A DNA stretch of 64,000 nucleotides from Herbiconiux moechotypicola. Its GTDB lineage: Bacteria > Actinomycetota > Actinomycetes > Actinomycetales > Microbacteriaceae. The stretch is taken from positions 1 to 64,000 of the forward strand of contig NZ_JANLCN010000001.1 of assembly GCF_024979255.1 (NCBI RefSeq), read 5' to 3'. Below are positions 24,649-32,594 of the stretch, one piece after another (within the stretch, counting starts at the first letter, position 1; every line of letters begins with the position of its first letter). The notes below the pieces were generated by a model. That model was not told the DNA's origin and did no database searches. It was given only the letters and a program-made list of their open reading frames with translations. The translations under genes were made by a program, and so were the position numbers.

Positions 24649-24680
24649 GAGAAGTAGAGGACCGAAACAGGCCTCTTCTC
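24649..24680. promoter_or_regulatory. Interrupted inverted repeat between divergent WYL and PhnB-like genes
   Basis: GAGAAG-TAG-AGG (24649-24660) faces CCTCTTCTC (24672-24680); apart from the 3-nt bulge the arms are complementary. It lies in the divergent promoter region and may be the operator of the WYL regulator. Confidence 0.35.
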
Positions 24681-24727
24681 CCGACAGAGTGGAACGCATC
24701 CTGAACCGACACGAACAAGGAGACACC

Positions 24728-25150
24728 ATGTCGATCACCGTCACCCCTCACCTCAACTTCCGCGGCCAGGCTCGCGAGGCGCTGGAGTTCTACCGCACCG
24801 TCTTCGGCGGGCAGCTCTTCATCGTCACGAACGACGACGCCCACAGCACCGAGCGTCCCGAGGAGGCCGCACAGGTGAAGTTCGGCCAGGTCACCGCCGA
24901 GAACGGCTTCAGCATCATGGCCTACGACGTGCCCGCGAGCCGCGACTACGACCAGGGCGTGAACTCGCTCTTCGTCTCGGTGCGCACGCCCTCCGCCGAG
25001 GAGACGACCGCGCTCTGGAACAAGCTCGTCGAGGGCTCGACGGTGATCGAAGCGTTCGGTCCGTCGTTCTTCTCGCCGGCCTACGGGATGCTGCGCGACG
25101 CCTTCGGGGTCGTCTGGGTTCTCGACGTGGCGGTCGAGTACACGGGCTGA
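24728..25150 (+). CDS. VOC/PhnB-like protein
   Basis: 140 aa from ATG 24728, with AAGGAG at the proper distance. It has the PhnB/3-demethylubiquinone-like glyoxalase fold: VTPHLNFRGQAREALEFYRTVFGGQL at the start, NGFSIMAYDVP, and SFFSPAYGMLRDAFGVVWVLDV at the end. These VOC proteins bind small molecules and often a metal, but few have known activity. The stop is only 7 bp from the convergent RidA gene. It is probably under the divergent WYL regulator. Confidence 0.88.
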   Translation: MSITVTPHLNFRGQAREALEFYRTVFGGQLFIVTNDDAHSTERPEEAAQVKFGQVTAENGFSIMAYDVPASRDYDQGVNSLFVSVRTPSAEETTALWNKLVEGSTVIEAFGPSFFSPAYGMLRDAFGVVWVLDVAVEYTG

Positions 25151-25157
25151 CGCCGCC

Positions 25158-25577
25158 TCAAGCCGCCCCGACCGCGAAGGCCGTCGCCGCCACCTCGACC
25201 CGGCAGCGTCCGAACAGGCCCGAGGCCACGGTCGTGCGGGCGGGGCGGCCGAGCGGGTCGGGGAGCAGCCGCGCATACACCGCGTTGAACTCCGGCAGCA
25301 GCTCGATCGAGGCGAGGTGCACGGTCAGCTGCAGCAGCGCATCCGGGGCCGATCGCGCTGCCGACAACACGGTGAAGAGGTTGCGCAAGACTGCTTCGAA
25401 CTCGTCGGCCGCGCTCGCGGGTAGGGTGCCTACGGCATCGACGGTGCCGAGCAGACCCGACACGTGCACGGTGCCGTCGTGCACCACCGCGTGGGGCACG
25501 ACAGGGCTCGCGAACAGCTCGTCGAGCACGAGACGGGTGGGCGGGATGCGCGGGGCCGCGCCGGGCGGGGTGGTCAC
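25158..25577 (-). CDS. RidA family protein (second of two)
   Basis: 139 aa from GTG 25577, which overlaps the reductase stop as GTGA. It has the YjgF/RidA pattern: HAVVHDGTVHVSGLLGTVDAVG, EFEAVLRNLFTVLSAARSAPDALLQLTVHLASIELLPEFNAVYARLL, and PARTTVASGLFGRCRVEVAATAFAV, with the conserved Arg of the RTTV segment. RidA proteins hydrolyse reactive enamine/imine intermediates. It is the last gene of a five-gene operon that also encodes another RidA protein at 27168. Confidence 0.87.
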   Translation of the reverse strand: MTTPPGAAPRIPPTRLVLDELFASPVVPHAVVHDGTVHVSGLLGTVDAVGTLPASAADEFEAVLRNLFTVLSAARSAPDALLQLTVHLASIELLPEFNAVYARLLPDPLGRPARTTVASGLFGRCRVEVAATAFAVGAA

Positions 25578-26599
25578 AGCATGATCTCCAATCGGGTTCG
25601 GCCGCGGCTCACGCAGGCGGCGAGAAACCCGCCCGCGCGTTCGGTGTCGCTCAGGCAGAGGTCGCGGTGGTCGATCTCGCCGGAGACGGATTCCACTACG
25701 CAGCTGCCGCACACCCCGCTCTCACACGAGTACTCGAGGGGTACCTTCACTCGGTGCAGCGCGGCGAGCAACGACTCCGTCTCGCCGACGACCAGTTCGC
25801 GCGCCGCGCCCTTGAGGTAGACGGGGAACGTGGCGCCGAGGCGCTCCCCGGGGGCGGTGGTGGTGGCGGCGAAGGCCTCGCTGCGCACCGGGGGAAGGCC
25901 CGCGGCGGAGGCGGCGTCGGCGACGGCGGTCATGAGGCCGGCGGGGCCGCAGACGTAGGCGGCGAGGTGGCGGGCGGGGTGCGTCGCGGGACGCGCGGTA
26001 GGGGATGGCAGCGTGCTCGTGGCAGGGTGTGCCGCGGCGTCGAGGACAGCGGCGACGTCAAGGCGGTCGCCGAGCGAGCTCGCGTGTACCTCGACGCGCA
26101 CCCCGAGCGACCGGAGATCGTCGACGAGCACGGCGTCGGCGGGGGTGCGCACGGCCAGATGCGCCACGGCGGCGGCGGGAGCGGCGCCGGTGGTCATGTC
26201 GGCGGTGAGGGCGTGGGCGACGCCCGCGATCGCCGTCACGCCGATGCCGCCGGCGATGAAGAGGTGCTCGTCCGCATCCGGGTCGAGTCGCAGACCGGGT
26301 TGCGGGTACGAGACGAACACCTCGTCACCCTCGCTCAGCGCGTCGTGGAAGAGCAGCGAGCCCCCGCGCCCGTTGGGCTCGCGCTGCACGGCGATCTCGT
26401 AGCGATCGGGATGCACGGGGAAGCCTATGAGGGAGTAGTCACGCCGGACTCCGGTCGCGTGCTGCAGCTGCACGTGGTCGCCCGGCTCGAACGCGGGGAA
26501 GGCCGCTCGGTGAGCGGGTCGCAGGCTGATGCGGATGACCCGCGGCGAGAGCGGCGTGATGCGGTCGACGCGGGCCGCGATCAGCAGGCGCACGGTCAC
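25574..26599 (-). CDS. Phthalate dioxygenase reductase-like 2Fe-2S oxidoreductase
   Basis: 341 aa. FAD/FMN-binding barrel: RDYSLIGFP (RxYS motif). NAD-binding half: HLFIAGGIGVTAIAGVAHAL and YVCGPAGLMTAV. C-terminal plant-type ferredoxin domain: CESGVCGSC...C. This order (flavin, NAD, ferredoxin) is that of the vanillate demethylase reductase/phthalate dioxygenase reductase group, which passes electrons from NADH to a Rieske oxygenase. No oxygenase subunit is visible nearby. It starts at GTG 26599, overlapping the MOSC stop by 4 bp, and ends overlapping the RidA start. Confidence 0.92.
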   Translation of the reverse strand: MTVRLLIAARVDRITPLSPRVIRISLRPAHRAAFPAFEPGDHVQLQHATGVRRDYSLIGFPVHPDRYEIAVQREPNGRGGSLLFHDALSEGDEVFVSYPQPGLRLDPDADEHLFIAGGIGVTAIAGVAHALTADMTTGAAPAAAVAHLAVRTPADAVLVDDLRSLGVRVEVHASSLGDRLDVAAVLDAAAHPATSTLPSPTARPATHPARHLAAYVCGPAGLMTAVADAASAAGLPPVRSEAFAATTTAPGERLGATFPVYLKGAARELVVGETESLLAALHRVKVPLEYSCESGVCGSCVVESVSGEIDHRDLCLSDTERAGGFLAACVSRGRTRLEIML

Positions 26600-27171
26600 G
26601 ACCGGTCTCCGACCGTGCCCGGCGCACCTGTCGCGCCCGGCGCATCCGTCGCCGCCGTCGCGTGCACCGGCACGATCGCGTCACCCGGGCGGATCACACC
26701 ACCCCGCACGATGCTGCAGTTGAGCCCCGAGCGGCCCACGAGCGGCTCGAACACGGCCTTGTCGATGAGGCGCTCGAGGTAGCGGCACGGCACGTTGAGG
26801 CGGCCGCCGTGCAGCAGCACCTCGCCCACGGCGAAGGTGGTGCCGACGAGGTCGCCGAGGGGGGCGCCCGCCGTCACGAGGTTGCGGCGCGTCTCGACGG
26901 GTTCGAGGCCGAGGCCGGTCTCGGCGTTGAGGGCGTCGATGGTCTCCTGGGCGATGAGGGTGACCTGCCGGTCGACGTGCCAGAGGTGGGAGTAGTGGCC
27001 GCGGTGGGTCGCGTAGCGGTCGCCCTCGATGCCGATGCCCTCGAGCATGCGGGCCTCGTCGAGTGCGTGCATCTCGACGCCGGCCGCCTCGGCGACGAAC
27101 ACCGCCGAGAGGGTGCCGCGCCACGCCGGTGCCGACGCCGGCGTGGTCACTCCCGCATCCGCCCCCGTCAC
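26596..27171 (-). CDS. MOSC domain protein
   Basis: 191 aa from GTG 27171. The MOSC beta-barrel core is visible: EGIGIEGDRYATHRGHYS, RQVTLIAQETIDAL, TRRNLVTAGAPLGDLVGTTFAVGEVLLHGGRLNVPCRYLERL and RSGLNCSIVRGGVIRPGDAI, including the conserved Cys in NVPCRYLE. MOSC domains carry molybdenum cofactor or sulfur for N-hydroxylated-compound reduction and related reactions. It is encoded between a RidA gene and a 2Fe-2S reductase with 4-bp overlaps on both sides, so the three products are probably made together; a YiiM-like or mARC-like redox step is plausible. Confidence 0.88.
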   Translation of the reverse strand: MTGADAGVTTPASAPAWRGTLSAVFVAEAAGVEMHALDEARMLEGIGIEGDRYATHRGHYSHLWHVDRQVTLIAQETIDALNAETGLGLEPVETRRNLVTAGAPLGDLVGTTFAVGEVLLHGGRLNVPCRYLERLIDKAVFEPLVGRSGLNCSIVRGGVIRPGDAIVPVHATAATDAPGATGAPGTVGDRS

Positions 27172-27566
27172 GCCGGCAGCGCGACGACGAAGTCGATCTC
27201 GACCAGCGCCTCGGGTGCATACAGGCTCTGCACGCCGAGGTATGTGCTCGTCGGCGGCGCCTCCACCCCGGCGCGCAGCGGCCCGAGGATCGCGGGCACC
27301 AGCTCGGGCGAGTGCCCGACCACGTAGATCGTCTCCTTCACGATGTCGGAGCGCGTCGCCCCCACCGCGGCGAGCAGCCCGTCTACGCGCTCGACGATGC
27401 GGGCCACCTGGGCGCCGTGGTCGCCCACGCCCACGAACTCGCCGTCGTCTCCCCAGGCGACCTGGCCCGACACGAACAGCAGCGATTGCCCGGCGCCGAC
27501 GACGCCGAGCTGCGAGATGAGCCCGGGCAGGCCGAACACGGTGGGCGGGTTGACGAACTCGGTCAT
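27168..27566 (-). CDS. RidA family protein (first of two)
   Basis: 132 aa from ATG 27566. RidA pattern: LLFVSGQVAWGDDGEFVGVGDHGAQVARIVERVDGLLAAVGATRSDIVKETIYVVGHSPELVPAILGPLR and PTSTYLGVQSLYAPEALVEIDFVVAL. It differs from the RidA protein at 25158 in most positions, so the two are not recent duplicates. ATG 27566 overlaps the stop of the upstream hydrolase by 4 bp. Imine/enamine hydrolysis in a catabolic pathway is the likely role. Confidence 0.88.
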   Translation of the reverse strand: MTEFVNPPTVFGLPGLISQLGVVGAGQSLLFVSGQVAWGDDGEFVGVGDHGAQVARIVERVDGLLAAVGATRSDIVKETIYVVGHSPELVPAILGPLRAGVEAPPTSTYLGVQSLYAPEALVEIDFVVALPA

Positions 27567-28261
27567 GAGCTGGCCTCCAAGCGGGTGATGACGGTGGCGA
27601 GGGTGGCGGCGAGTAGATCGGGATGCGTGACCATCGGCATGTGCGCGGTCGGGATGCGGGTGACGCTATAGCCGCGGGCATCGGCGGTGGCGAGCATGCC
27701 CTCCATGAGCGGGAGCGCCTCGCAGTAGACGTAGTGGGCGGGGGTGGCGTCGGGCGCCGGGGCGGGATCGCGGTGGGTCGCGAGGGGCATGGGGGTCATG
27801 TGCGCGGTGAGCCACGCGGCGTCGGTGGGGTCGGTCACGCCGAGACCGGCCGGGTCGAGCGGGGTGACGAGCCACGGATGTGCGTCGTCGACCGGTTGGA
27901 ACGCGTTGGCGAGCCAGGGGAGCAGGTCGAAGGCCGACTCGCCCTCCGCGGCGAGGAAGGCGTCGAGGTAGACGACGCCGGCCACGCGCTCGCTCGCGGC
28001 GGCGGCGCCCTGCGCCACGAGGCCGCCGTAGCTGTGGCCGACGAGGATGGCCTCGTGGAGATCGTGCTCGTCGAGGTAGGCGGTGATGGAGCGGATGTGG
28101 GTGTCGAGGCCGGTGTCGAGCCCGGCTTCGGAGGCGCGGCCGGCGAGGCCGGGCAGGTCGGGGGCGTGCACGTCGTGGCCGGTGTCGGTGAGTGCGGGAA
28201 CGAGACGCTCCCACGCCCAGCCGCCGAGCCAGGTGCCGTGGATGAGGACGACTTGGGTCAT
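27563..28261 (-). CDS. Alpha/beta hydrolase
   Basis: 232 aa. Oxyanion-hole motif LIHGTWLGGWAWERLVPAL at the N-terminus, nucleophile elbow GHSYGG (Ser), VVYLDAFLA with the acid loop, and a C-terminal His in HMPMVTHPDL, which together form a serine hydrolase triad. It belongs to the small esterase-like alpha/beta fold proteins. It is the first gene of the five-gene operon running to 25158 and diverges from an XRE-cupin regulator with operator-like repeats in the 67-bp gap. The substrate is unknown. Confidence 0.9.
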   Translation of the reverse strand: MTQVVLIHGTWLGGWAWERLVPALTDTGHDVHAPDLPGLAGRASEAGLDTGLDTHIRSITAYLDEHDLHEAILVGHSYGGLVAQGAAAASERVAGVVYLDAFLAAEGESAFDLLPWLANAFQPVDDAHPWLVTPLDPAGLGVTDPTDAAWLTAHMTPMPLATHRDPAPAPDATPAHYVYCEALPLMEGMLATADARGYSVTRIPTAHMPMVTHPDLLAATLATVITRLEASS

Positions 28262-28276
28262 GCCGCCAGCGTAGTT

Positions 28277-28309
28277 TGCCGATTGGCATTGGCATTGCCT
28301 TTAAGGCAA
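28277..28309. promoter_or_regulatory. Clustered TGCC/GGCA inverted repeats, XRE-cupin operator candidates
   Basis: TGCC-GATT-GGCA (28277-28288) and TTGCCTTTAAGGCAA (28295-28309, 7-bp arms) lie in the divergent gap between the hydrolase operon (start 28261) and the XRE-cupin gene (start 28329). They are likely operators for the adjacent regulator. Confidence 0.6.
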
Positions 28310-28328
28310 GAGTTAACATGAGTGCAAC

Positions 28329-28910
28329 ATGACCGAGAGCATCGCGCGCGCCATCCGCGCTCATCGCGCCCAGCGGGGACTGACCTTGGCGGCGGCGGCG
28401 AAGGCCTCCGGGGTCTCGTCGGCGCACCTGTCGCGCATCGAGAACGGCGAACGGAGCCCCTCCATCGCGGTGCTGCTGCAGCTCGCGCGGGCCTATGGGG
28501 TGCCGCTGGGCGTGCTCATCGGCGAGGAGCAGGACGCGGCCGACGACGAGGTGTCCGTGCGCCGTGCCTCGCCGCCCGCACCGGGGCCGGTCACGGAGAT
28601 CGGCTACGAGCTGCTCGGGTCGAACGCGCCGCGCACGCTGCTCCAGCCGATCCGGGTGCTTCTGCCGGCGGGGTCGGCGACGCGGCGGCGCTCGCACGAG
28701 GGCGAGGAGTGGGTGCTCGTGGAGCACGGGCGCCTCGACCTCGAAGCGGGCACCGCGACCCACACCCTCAGGCCGGGCGACTCCGCCCACTTCTCGGCCG
28801 AACTCGAGCACCGCCTCGCGAACCGTGGCACCGAACCGGCGTCTCTGCTGCTCGTCAGCTCCGTCGCGCATCCCGCCCACCACGCCCCCGCCCCTGACGC
28901 GCCTCGGTGA
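28329..28910 (+). CDS. XRE-cupin transcriptional regulator
   Basis: 193 aa. An N-terminal Cro/C1-type HTH (RGLTLAAAAKASGVSSAHLSRIENGERSPSIAVLLQLARAYGVPLGVLIGE) is joined to a C-terminal cupin barrel (RRRSHEGEEWVLVEHGRLDLEAGTATHTLRPGDSAHFSAELEHRLANRG). Proteins of this form sense small ligands and control adjacent catabolic operons. It diverges from the hydrolase-RidA-MOSC-reductase-RidA operon and most likely regulates it from the TGCC/GGCA repeats. Confidence 0.92.
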   Translation: MTESIARAIRAHRAQRGLTLAAAAKASGVSSAHLSRIENGERSPSIAVLLQLARAYGVPLGVLIGEEQDAADDEVSVRRASPPAPGPVTEIGYELLGSNAPRTLLQPIRVLLPAGSATRRRSHEGEEWVLVEHGRLDLEAGTATHTLRPGDSAHFSAELEHRLANRGTEPASLLLVSSVAHPAHHAPAPDAPR

Positions 28911-28931
28911 GGCGTCGGAGCGGCACCGTGG

Positions 28932-28992
28932 ATCGAGTAGGCGCAATCGGGCGGTTCGCGGCGGGGAATGCGACCGATTGCGCCTACTCGAT
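28932..28992. terminator. Perfect 19-bp-arm hairpin between convergent genes
   Basis: Positions 28932-28950 and 28974-28992 are exact reverse complements (19 of 19) with a 23-nt loop. It sits in the 108-bp gap between convergent genes ending at 28910 and 29019, so a bidirectional terminator is likely. No T-tract is present. A second hairpin of the same arm length is at 43208-43264. Confidence 0.7.
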
Positions 28993-29018
28993 GAGGTGGG
29001 GATGCGCAGCGGGGCGGG

Positions 29019-29657
29019 CTAGGGGTGCTCGGCGGCGGTGAGGCCCTGGAGCTGGTAGTCGCGGGCGCGGGACATGTGTGCGGCCATGCGGGAGCGGGCG
29101 AGGGCGGGGTCGCGGGCGAGCACGGCGTCGAGGATGCCCTGGTGCTCGGCCTGCGACTCGGCGGTGCCCGCGATCGACGACACCCACGGCCGGCGGTGCA
29201 GCGCGATGAGCGTCTCGGCGCGGGCGATGAACTCGATCAGGGCGTCGTTGTGGCTGGCGCGGTGCAGCGCCTGGTGCCAGCCGTCGTGGATGCGCGCGCG
29301 CGTGGCCTCGTCGGGCTCCGCATCCGCCCGCTGCAGCATGGCGCTCATCTGTGCGCGCTCGAGCTCGGTGGCGCGGAGGGCGGCCGCCTCGGCCGCCGCC
29401 GCCTCGAGGGCGCCGCGCACGTCGAAGTAGTCGAGCACCTCCTGCAGGGTGCGCTCGCGCACGCGGTAGCCGCGACGCTCGCGCACCAGGATGCCGTCCT
29501 TCTCGAGCAGGCTGAGCGCCTCGCGGATGGGCGTGCGCGAGGTGCCGAGGTCGCCGGTGAGGGCGCTCTCGTAGAGCCGTGTCTCCGAGGTGATGTCACC
29601 CGCGATGATGCGCTCGCGCAGGGTGCGGTAGTGCGCGGATGCCGCCGTCTCGTTCAC
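29019..29657 (-). CDS. GntR family regulator (FadR/FCD type)
   Basis: 212 aa from GTG 29657, with AAGGAG four bases upstream. The GntR winged helix reads HYRTLRERIIAGDITSETRLYESALTGDLGTSRTPIREALSLLEKDGILVRERRGYRV, with TPIREAL and the wing. An all-helical FCD-like sensor follows: FDVRGALEAAAAEAAALRA, HDGWHQALHRASHN and HQGILDAVLARDPALARSRMAAHMSRA. It lies 37 bp downstream of three codirectional genes with 4-bp overlaps (LLM, LLM, class V aminotransferase), so it probably regulates this operon and perhaps the divergent ABC transporter operon at 33870. Confidence 0.92.
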   Translation of the reverse strand: MNETAASAHYRTLRERIIAGDITSETRLYESALTGDLGTSRTPIREALSLLEKDGILVRERRGYRVRERTLQEVLDYFDVRGALEAAAAEAAALRATELERAQMSAMLQRADAEPDEATRARIHDGWHQALHRASHNDALIEFIARAETLIALHRRPWVSSIAGTAESQAEHQGILDAVLARDPALARSRMAAHMSRARDYQLQGLTAAEHP

Positions 29658-29694
29658 AGGTCTCCTTCGGCCGGACGTCGTGGGGGAAGCGGGC

Positions 29695-31083
29695 TCACAG
29701 CGAGAGGCGCCAGTGGGGGTGATCGGCCGCGAGCCGTGTCGCCCCCGCTCCGAACAGATTCTCACGGAACGTGCTGCGCGTGCGCGACCCGCCCGCCGCA
29801 TCCGGAGCCGGCCGCAGCCGCCCGCGCCGCCGCAGCTCGGGCACCACGTGCCGCACGATGTCCTCGTAGGTGCCCGGCCGCACCGCGTAAGCGAGGTTGA
29901 AGCCGTCGAGGTCGGCCACCTCGGCCCAGCGCTCGAGCTCGTCGGCGACGGTGGCGCCCGACCCCACGATGGTGGGGCCCATGCCGCCGACGCCCATGTA
30001 GTGGGCGACCTCGCGCAGCGTCCACACCCGGTCGGGGTCGGCCGAGGCGAAGAAGCGCGCCGAGAACTGGGCGCCGTTGGACTCGATGTCGGCCAGGGGA
30101 ACATCCGGGTCGTAGGTCGACAGGTCGACGCCCACGGGGCCGGCGAACTGTACCATCGCGCCGTCGTAGTCGATGTAGTCGAGCAGGTCGCGGTACTTCG
30201 CCTCGGCGATCTCGTCGGTCTCGCCGGTGACGATGGTGGCCACCGCGAACGCCTTGATGGAGTCGCGGGCGCGGCCGAGCGCCACCGCGGCATCCCGTGC
30301 CCCCGCCACGATCGGCGCGAGCACCTCGGGCCGGGTGCCGTGCACGAACAGCCCCTCGGCGTGCTCGGCCGCGAAACGCTGGCCGCGCGACGACGACCCG
30401 GCTTGGAAGAGCACCGGCGTGCGCTGCGGCGACGGCTCCGCGATGAACGCGTCGGGCACCTGGTACCACCGCCCGTCGTGGCGCAGCGGGTGCACCTTGG
30501 CGGGGTCGACGTATACACCGGCCTGCTTGTCGACGCGCACGGCGTCGTCGTCCCATGAGAGCTCCCACAGCTTGTGGGTCACCTCGAGGAACTCGTCGGC
30601 CCGGTCGTAGCGCTGGTCGTGCACGAGCTGCTCGCCGGCGCCGAGGTTGCGGGCGGCGCTGTCGAGGAACGAGGTGACGATGTTCCAGCCCACACGGCCC
30701 TCGGAGAGGTGGTCGAGGCTGGTCATGGTGCGGGCGAACAGGAACGGATGCTCGTACGACGTCGACACGGTGATGGCGAAGCCGAGGCGCTCGGTGACCG
30801 CTGCCATCGCCGACACCACCGCGACCGGGTCGTCGATCGGCACCTGGCTCGCGGTGCGCAGGGCGTCGTCGGGGCCGCCGCGGTAGGAGTCGAGCATGCC
30901 GAGGATGTCGGCCATGAAGATGCCGTCGAAGCCGGCGTGTTCGAGGTCGCGGGCGAGGCTGGTCCAGTAGCGGAGGGTCTTGTACTCGCTGGATCGGTCG
31001 GAGGGGTGGCGCCAGAGACCCGAGGAGATGTTGCCGGGGGAGAAGTTCTCGAAGGCGTTGAGGTGCAGGAGGCGGTCGGTCAT
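29695..31083 (-). CDS. NtaA/SnaA/DszA-family flavin monooxygenase
   Basis: 462 aa, the usual length of this family. Landmarks: LHLNAFENFSPGNISSGLWRHPSD at the N-terminus, LARDLEHAGFDGIFMADILGM, FAITVSTSYEHPFLFARTMTSLDHLSEGRVGWNIVTSFLDSAARNLG, and PVLFQAGSSSRGQRFAAEHAEGLFVHG. Members use FMNH2 from a separate reductase to oxidise amino-polycarboxylates or organosulfur compounds. ATG 31083 overlaps the stop of the LLM gene upstream. No reductase gene is adjacent. Confidence 0.93.
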   Translation of the reverse strand: MTDRLLHLNAFENFSPGNISSGLWRHPSDRSSEYKTLRYWTSLARDLEHAGFDGIFMADILGMLDSYRGGPDDALRTASQVPIDDPVAVVSAMAAVTERLGFAITVSTSYEHPFLFARTMTSLDHLSEGRVGWNIVTSFLDSAARNLGAGEQLVHDQRYDRADEFLEVTHKLWELSWDDDAVRVDKQAGVYVDPAKVHPLRHDGRWYQVPDAFIAEPSPQRTPVLFQAGSSSRGQRFAAEHAEGLFVHGTRPEVLAPIVAGARDAAVALGRARDSIKAFAVATIVTGETDEIAEAKYRDLLDYIDYDGAMVQFAGPVGVDLSTYDPDVPLADIESNGAQFSARFFASADPDRVWTLREVAHYMGVGGMGPTIVGSGATVADELERWAEVADLDGFNLAYAVRPGTYEDIVRHVVPELRRRGRLRPAPDAAGGSRTRSTFRENLFGAGATRLAADHPHWRLSL

Positions 31084-32594
31084 GGGTGTCCGTTCTCGCG
31101 GGCGGTGGGGCGGGTCGGATGCGCGGGGTGGGCCGGCGGGGTGGTGGCCGGATGCGCGGGGCTGGCGGCCGCGGGGTGGGCCGGCGCGGTGGTGGCCGGA
31201 TGCGCGGTGGCGGCGGCTGGGGTGGCGGGGGTCGAGCGCGTCCCGGTGGTGTCGTCGCGGAGGTTGTCGCGGAGGGTGGCTCCCGGGGTGTAGGAGGTGC
31301 GGACGAGGCCGCGGGCGGCGAGTTCGGGGACGACGAAGTCGACGAAGTCCTCGAGATTGCCCGGGGCCCAGGCGGGCGACACGATGAAGCCGTCGCCTCC
31401 GACGTGGTCGAACAGCTCGGCGAGCTGAGCGGCGACGGTCGCCCCCGAACCCACGAAGCGGGGTTGGCTGGTGTCGCGGCCGTAGCGCTCGGCGACCTGG
31501 CCGACGGTGATGTCGCGGGCCTCGTCGACCCGCGCGTACTGGTCGATCAGCCCCTGACCTCCGGGCACGTCGAGGGAGGCGAACGGGGTGTCGAACGGCA
31601 CCGTCGACAGGTCGAAGCCGAGATGCCCCGAGAGCACGACGAGCCCGGCGACCGGGTCGACGCCCTCGTCGTAGATGCGCGCCTTCTCGGCCGCGATCGC
31701 ATCGCTCTCGCCGGTGAACACCTGGATGACGTGCAGCACCGCGACCTCGGACGGCTCACGCCCCTGCGCCGCGGCCTCCGCCTTCACGGCGTCGCGGTAG
31801 CGCACCATGCCGGCCGGGTAGGGCTGCACGCTCATCACCGCGTCCGCCCAGCGCGCCCCGGTGCGGATGCCGCGCGGCGACGCCCCCGCCTGGAAGATCG
31901 CGGGCCCGCGCTGTGGACTCGGATGCACGTTGAGCGGGCCGCGGCTGGAGTAGAACCGCCCCTCGAAGTCGATCTCGGTGACGGCCTCGCGCGGCACGAA
32001 CGGGGTGGCGCGAGGGTCGAGCGCGGAGCCGCCGTCGCCGGATCCGGCCCCCGCCTTCCACCCGTTCCACAGCCGCCTGCACAGCTCCACGTACTCGTCG
32101 GCCATGTCGTAGCGCAGGTCGTGCGGGGTCTGATCGTCGGCACCCAGGTTCTCGGCCGCGGCCCGGTGGTGCCCGGTGACCACGTTCCATCCGATGCGCC
32201 CGTCGCTCAGGTGGTCGAGCGTGGCGAGCGTGCGCGCTGCCACATACGGCGCCGTGCCCGCGATGGACCGCGTCGCCACGATCCCCACGTGCGAGGTGGC
32301 CGCGGCCAAGAACCCCGTCATCGCCGTGGCGTCGAACACGGGCACGTGGGCGGCGTGCTCCACGGCGTCGCCGATCGACGCGCCGTACTCGCGGTACACC
32401 CCGCCGGTGTCGGCGAGCAGCACGAAGTCGAACCCGCCCCGCTCCGCCGTGCGCACCAGCTGCTGCCACACCTCGGGTCGGTCGAAGCGGTAGCCGTGCG
32501 GCAGGTTGCGCGGGTAGTGCCGTGTGCCCATGCTCTGGTGGGGGAACGGCGGCATCACGGTCACCCCGAGCCGCATGCGGCCGGCGGCACTCAC
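31080..32594 (-). CDS. NtaA/SnaA-type flavin monooxygenase with low-complexity tail
   Basis: 504 aa from GTG 32594, which overlaps the aminotransferase stop as GTGA; ATG 32576 would be six codons shorter. Family landmarks: MRLGVTVMPPFPHQSMGTRHYPRNLPHGYRFD, ERGGFDFVLLADTGG, VGIVATRSIAGTAPYVAARTLATLDHLSDGRIGWNVVTGHHRAAAENLG and AIFQAGASPRGIRTGARWADAVMSVQPY. The enzyme body ends near TPGATLRDNLR. About 45 further residues are Ala, Pro, His and Thr in loose AHPA repeats, an extension not seen in the sister enzyme at 29695. Confidence 0.9.
   Translation of the reverse strand: MSAAGRMRLGVTVMPPFPHQSMGTRHYPRNLPHGYRFDRPEVWQQLVRTAERGGFDFVLLADTGGVYREYGASIGDAVEHAAHVPVFDATAMTGFLAAATSHVGIVATRSIAGTAPYVAARTLATLDHLSDGRIGWNVVTGHHRAAAENLGADDQTPHDLRYDMADEYVELCRRLWNGWKAGAGSGDGGSALDPRATPFVPREAVTEIDFEGRFYSSRGPLNVHPSPQRGPAIFQAGASPRGIRTGARWADAVMSVQPYPAGMVRYRDAVKAEAAAQGREPSEVAVLHVIQVFTGESDAIAAEKARIYDEGVDPVAGLVVLSGHLGFDLSTVPFDTPFASLDVPGGQGLIDQYARVDEARDITVGQVAERYGRDTSQPRFVGSGATVAAQLAELFDHVGGDGFIVSPAWAPGNLEDFVDFVVPELAARGLVRTSYTPGATLRDNLRDDTTGTRSTPATPAAATAHPATTAPAHPAAASPAHPATTPPAHPAHPTRPTARENGHP

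Noticed and set aside
26603-27681. Extended frame joining the MOSC protein with upstream codons
   Set aside because: The upstream part is an out-of-frame shadow of the RidA gene; the GTGA overlap at 27168-27171 gives a better start.
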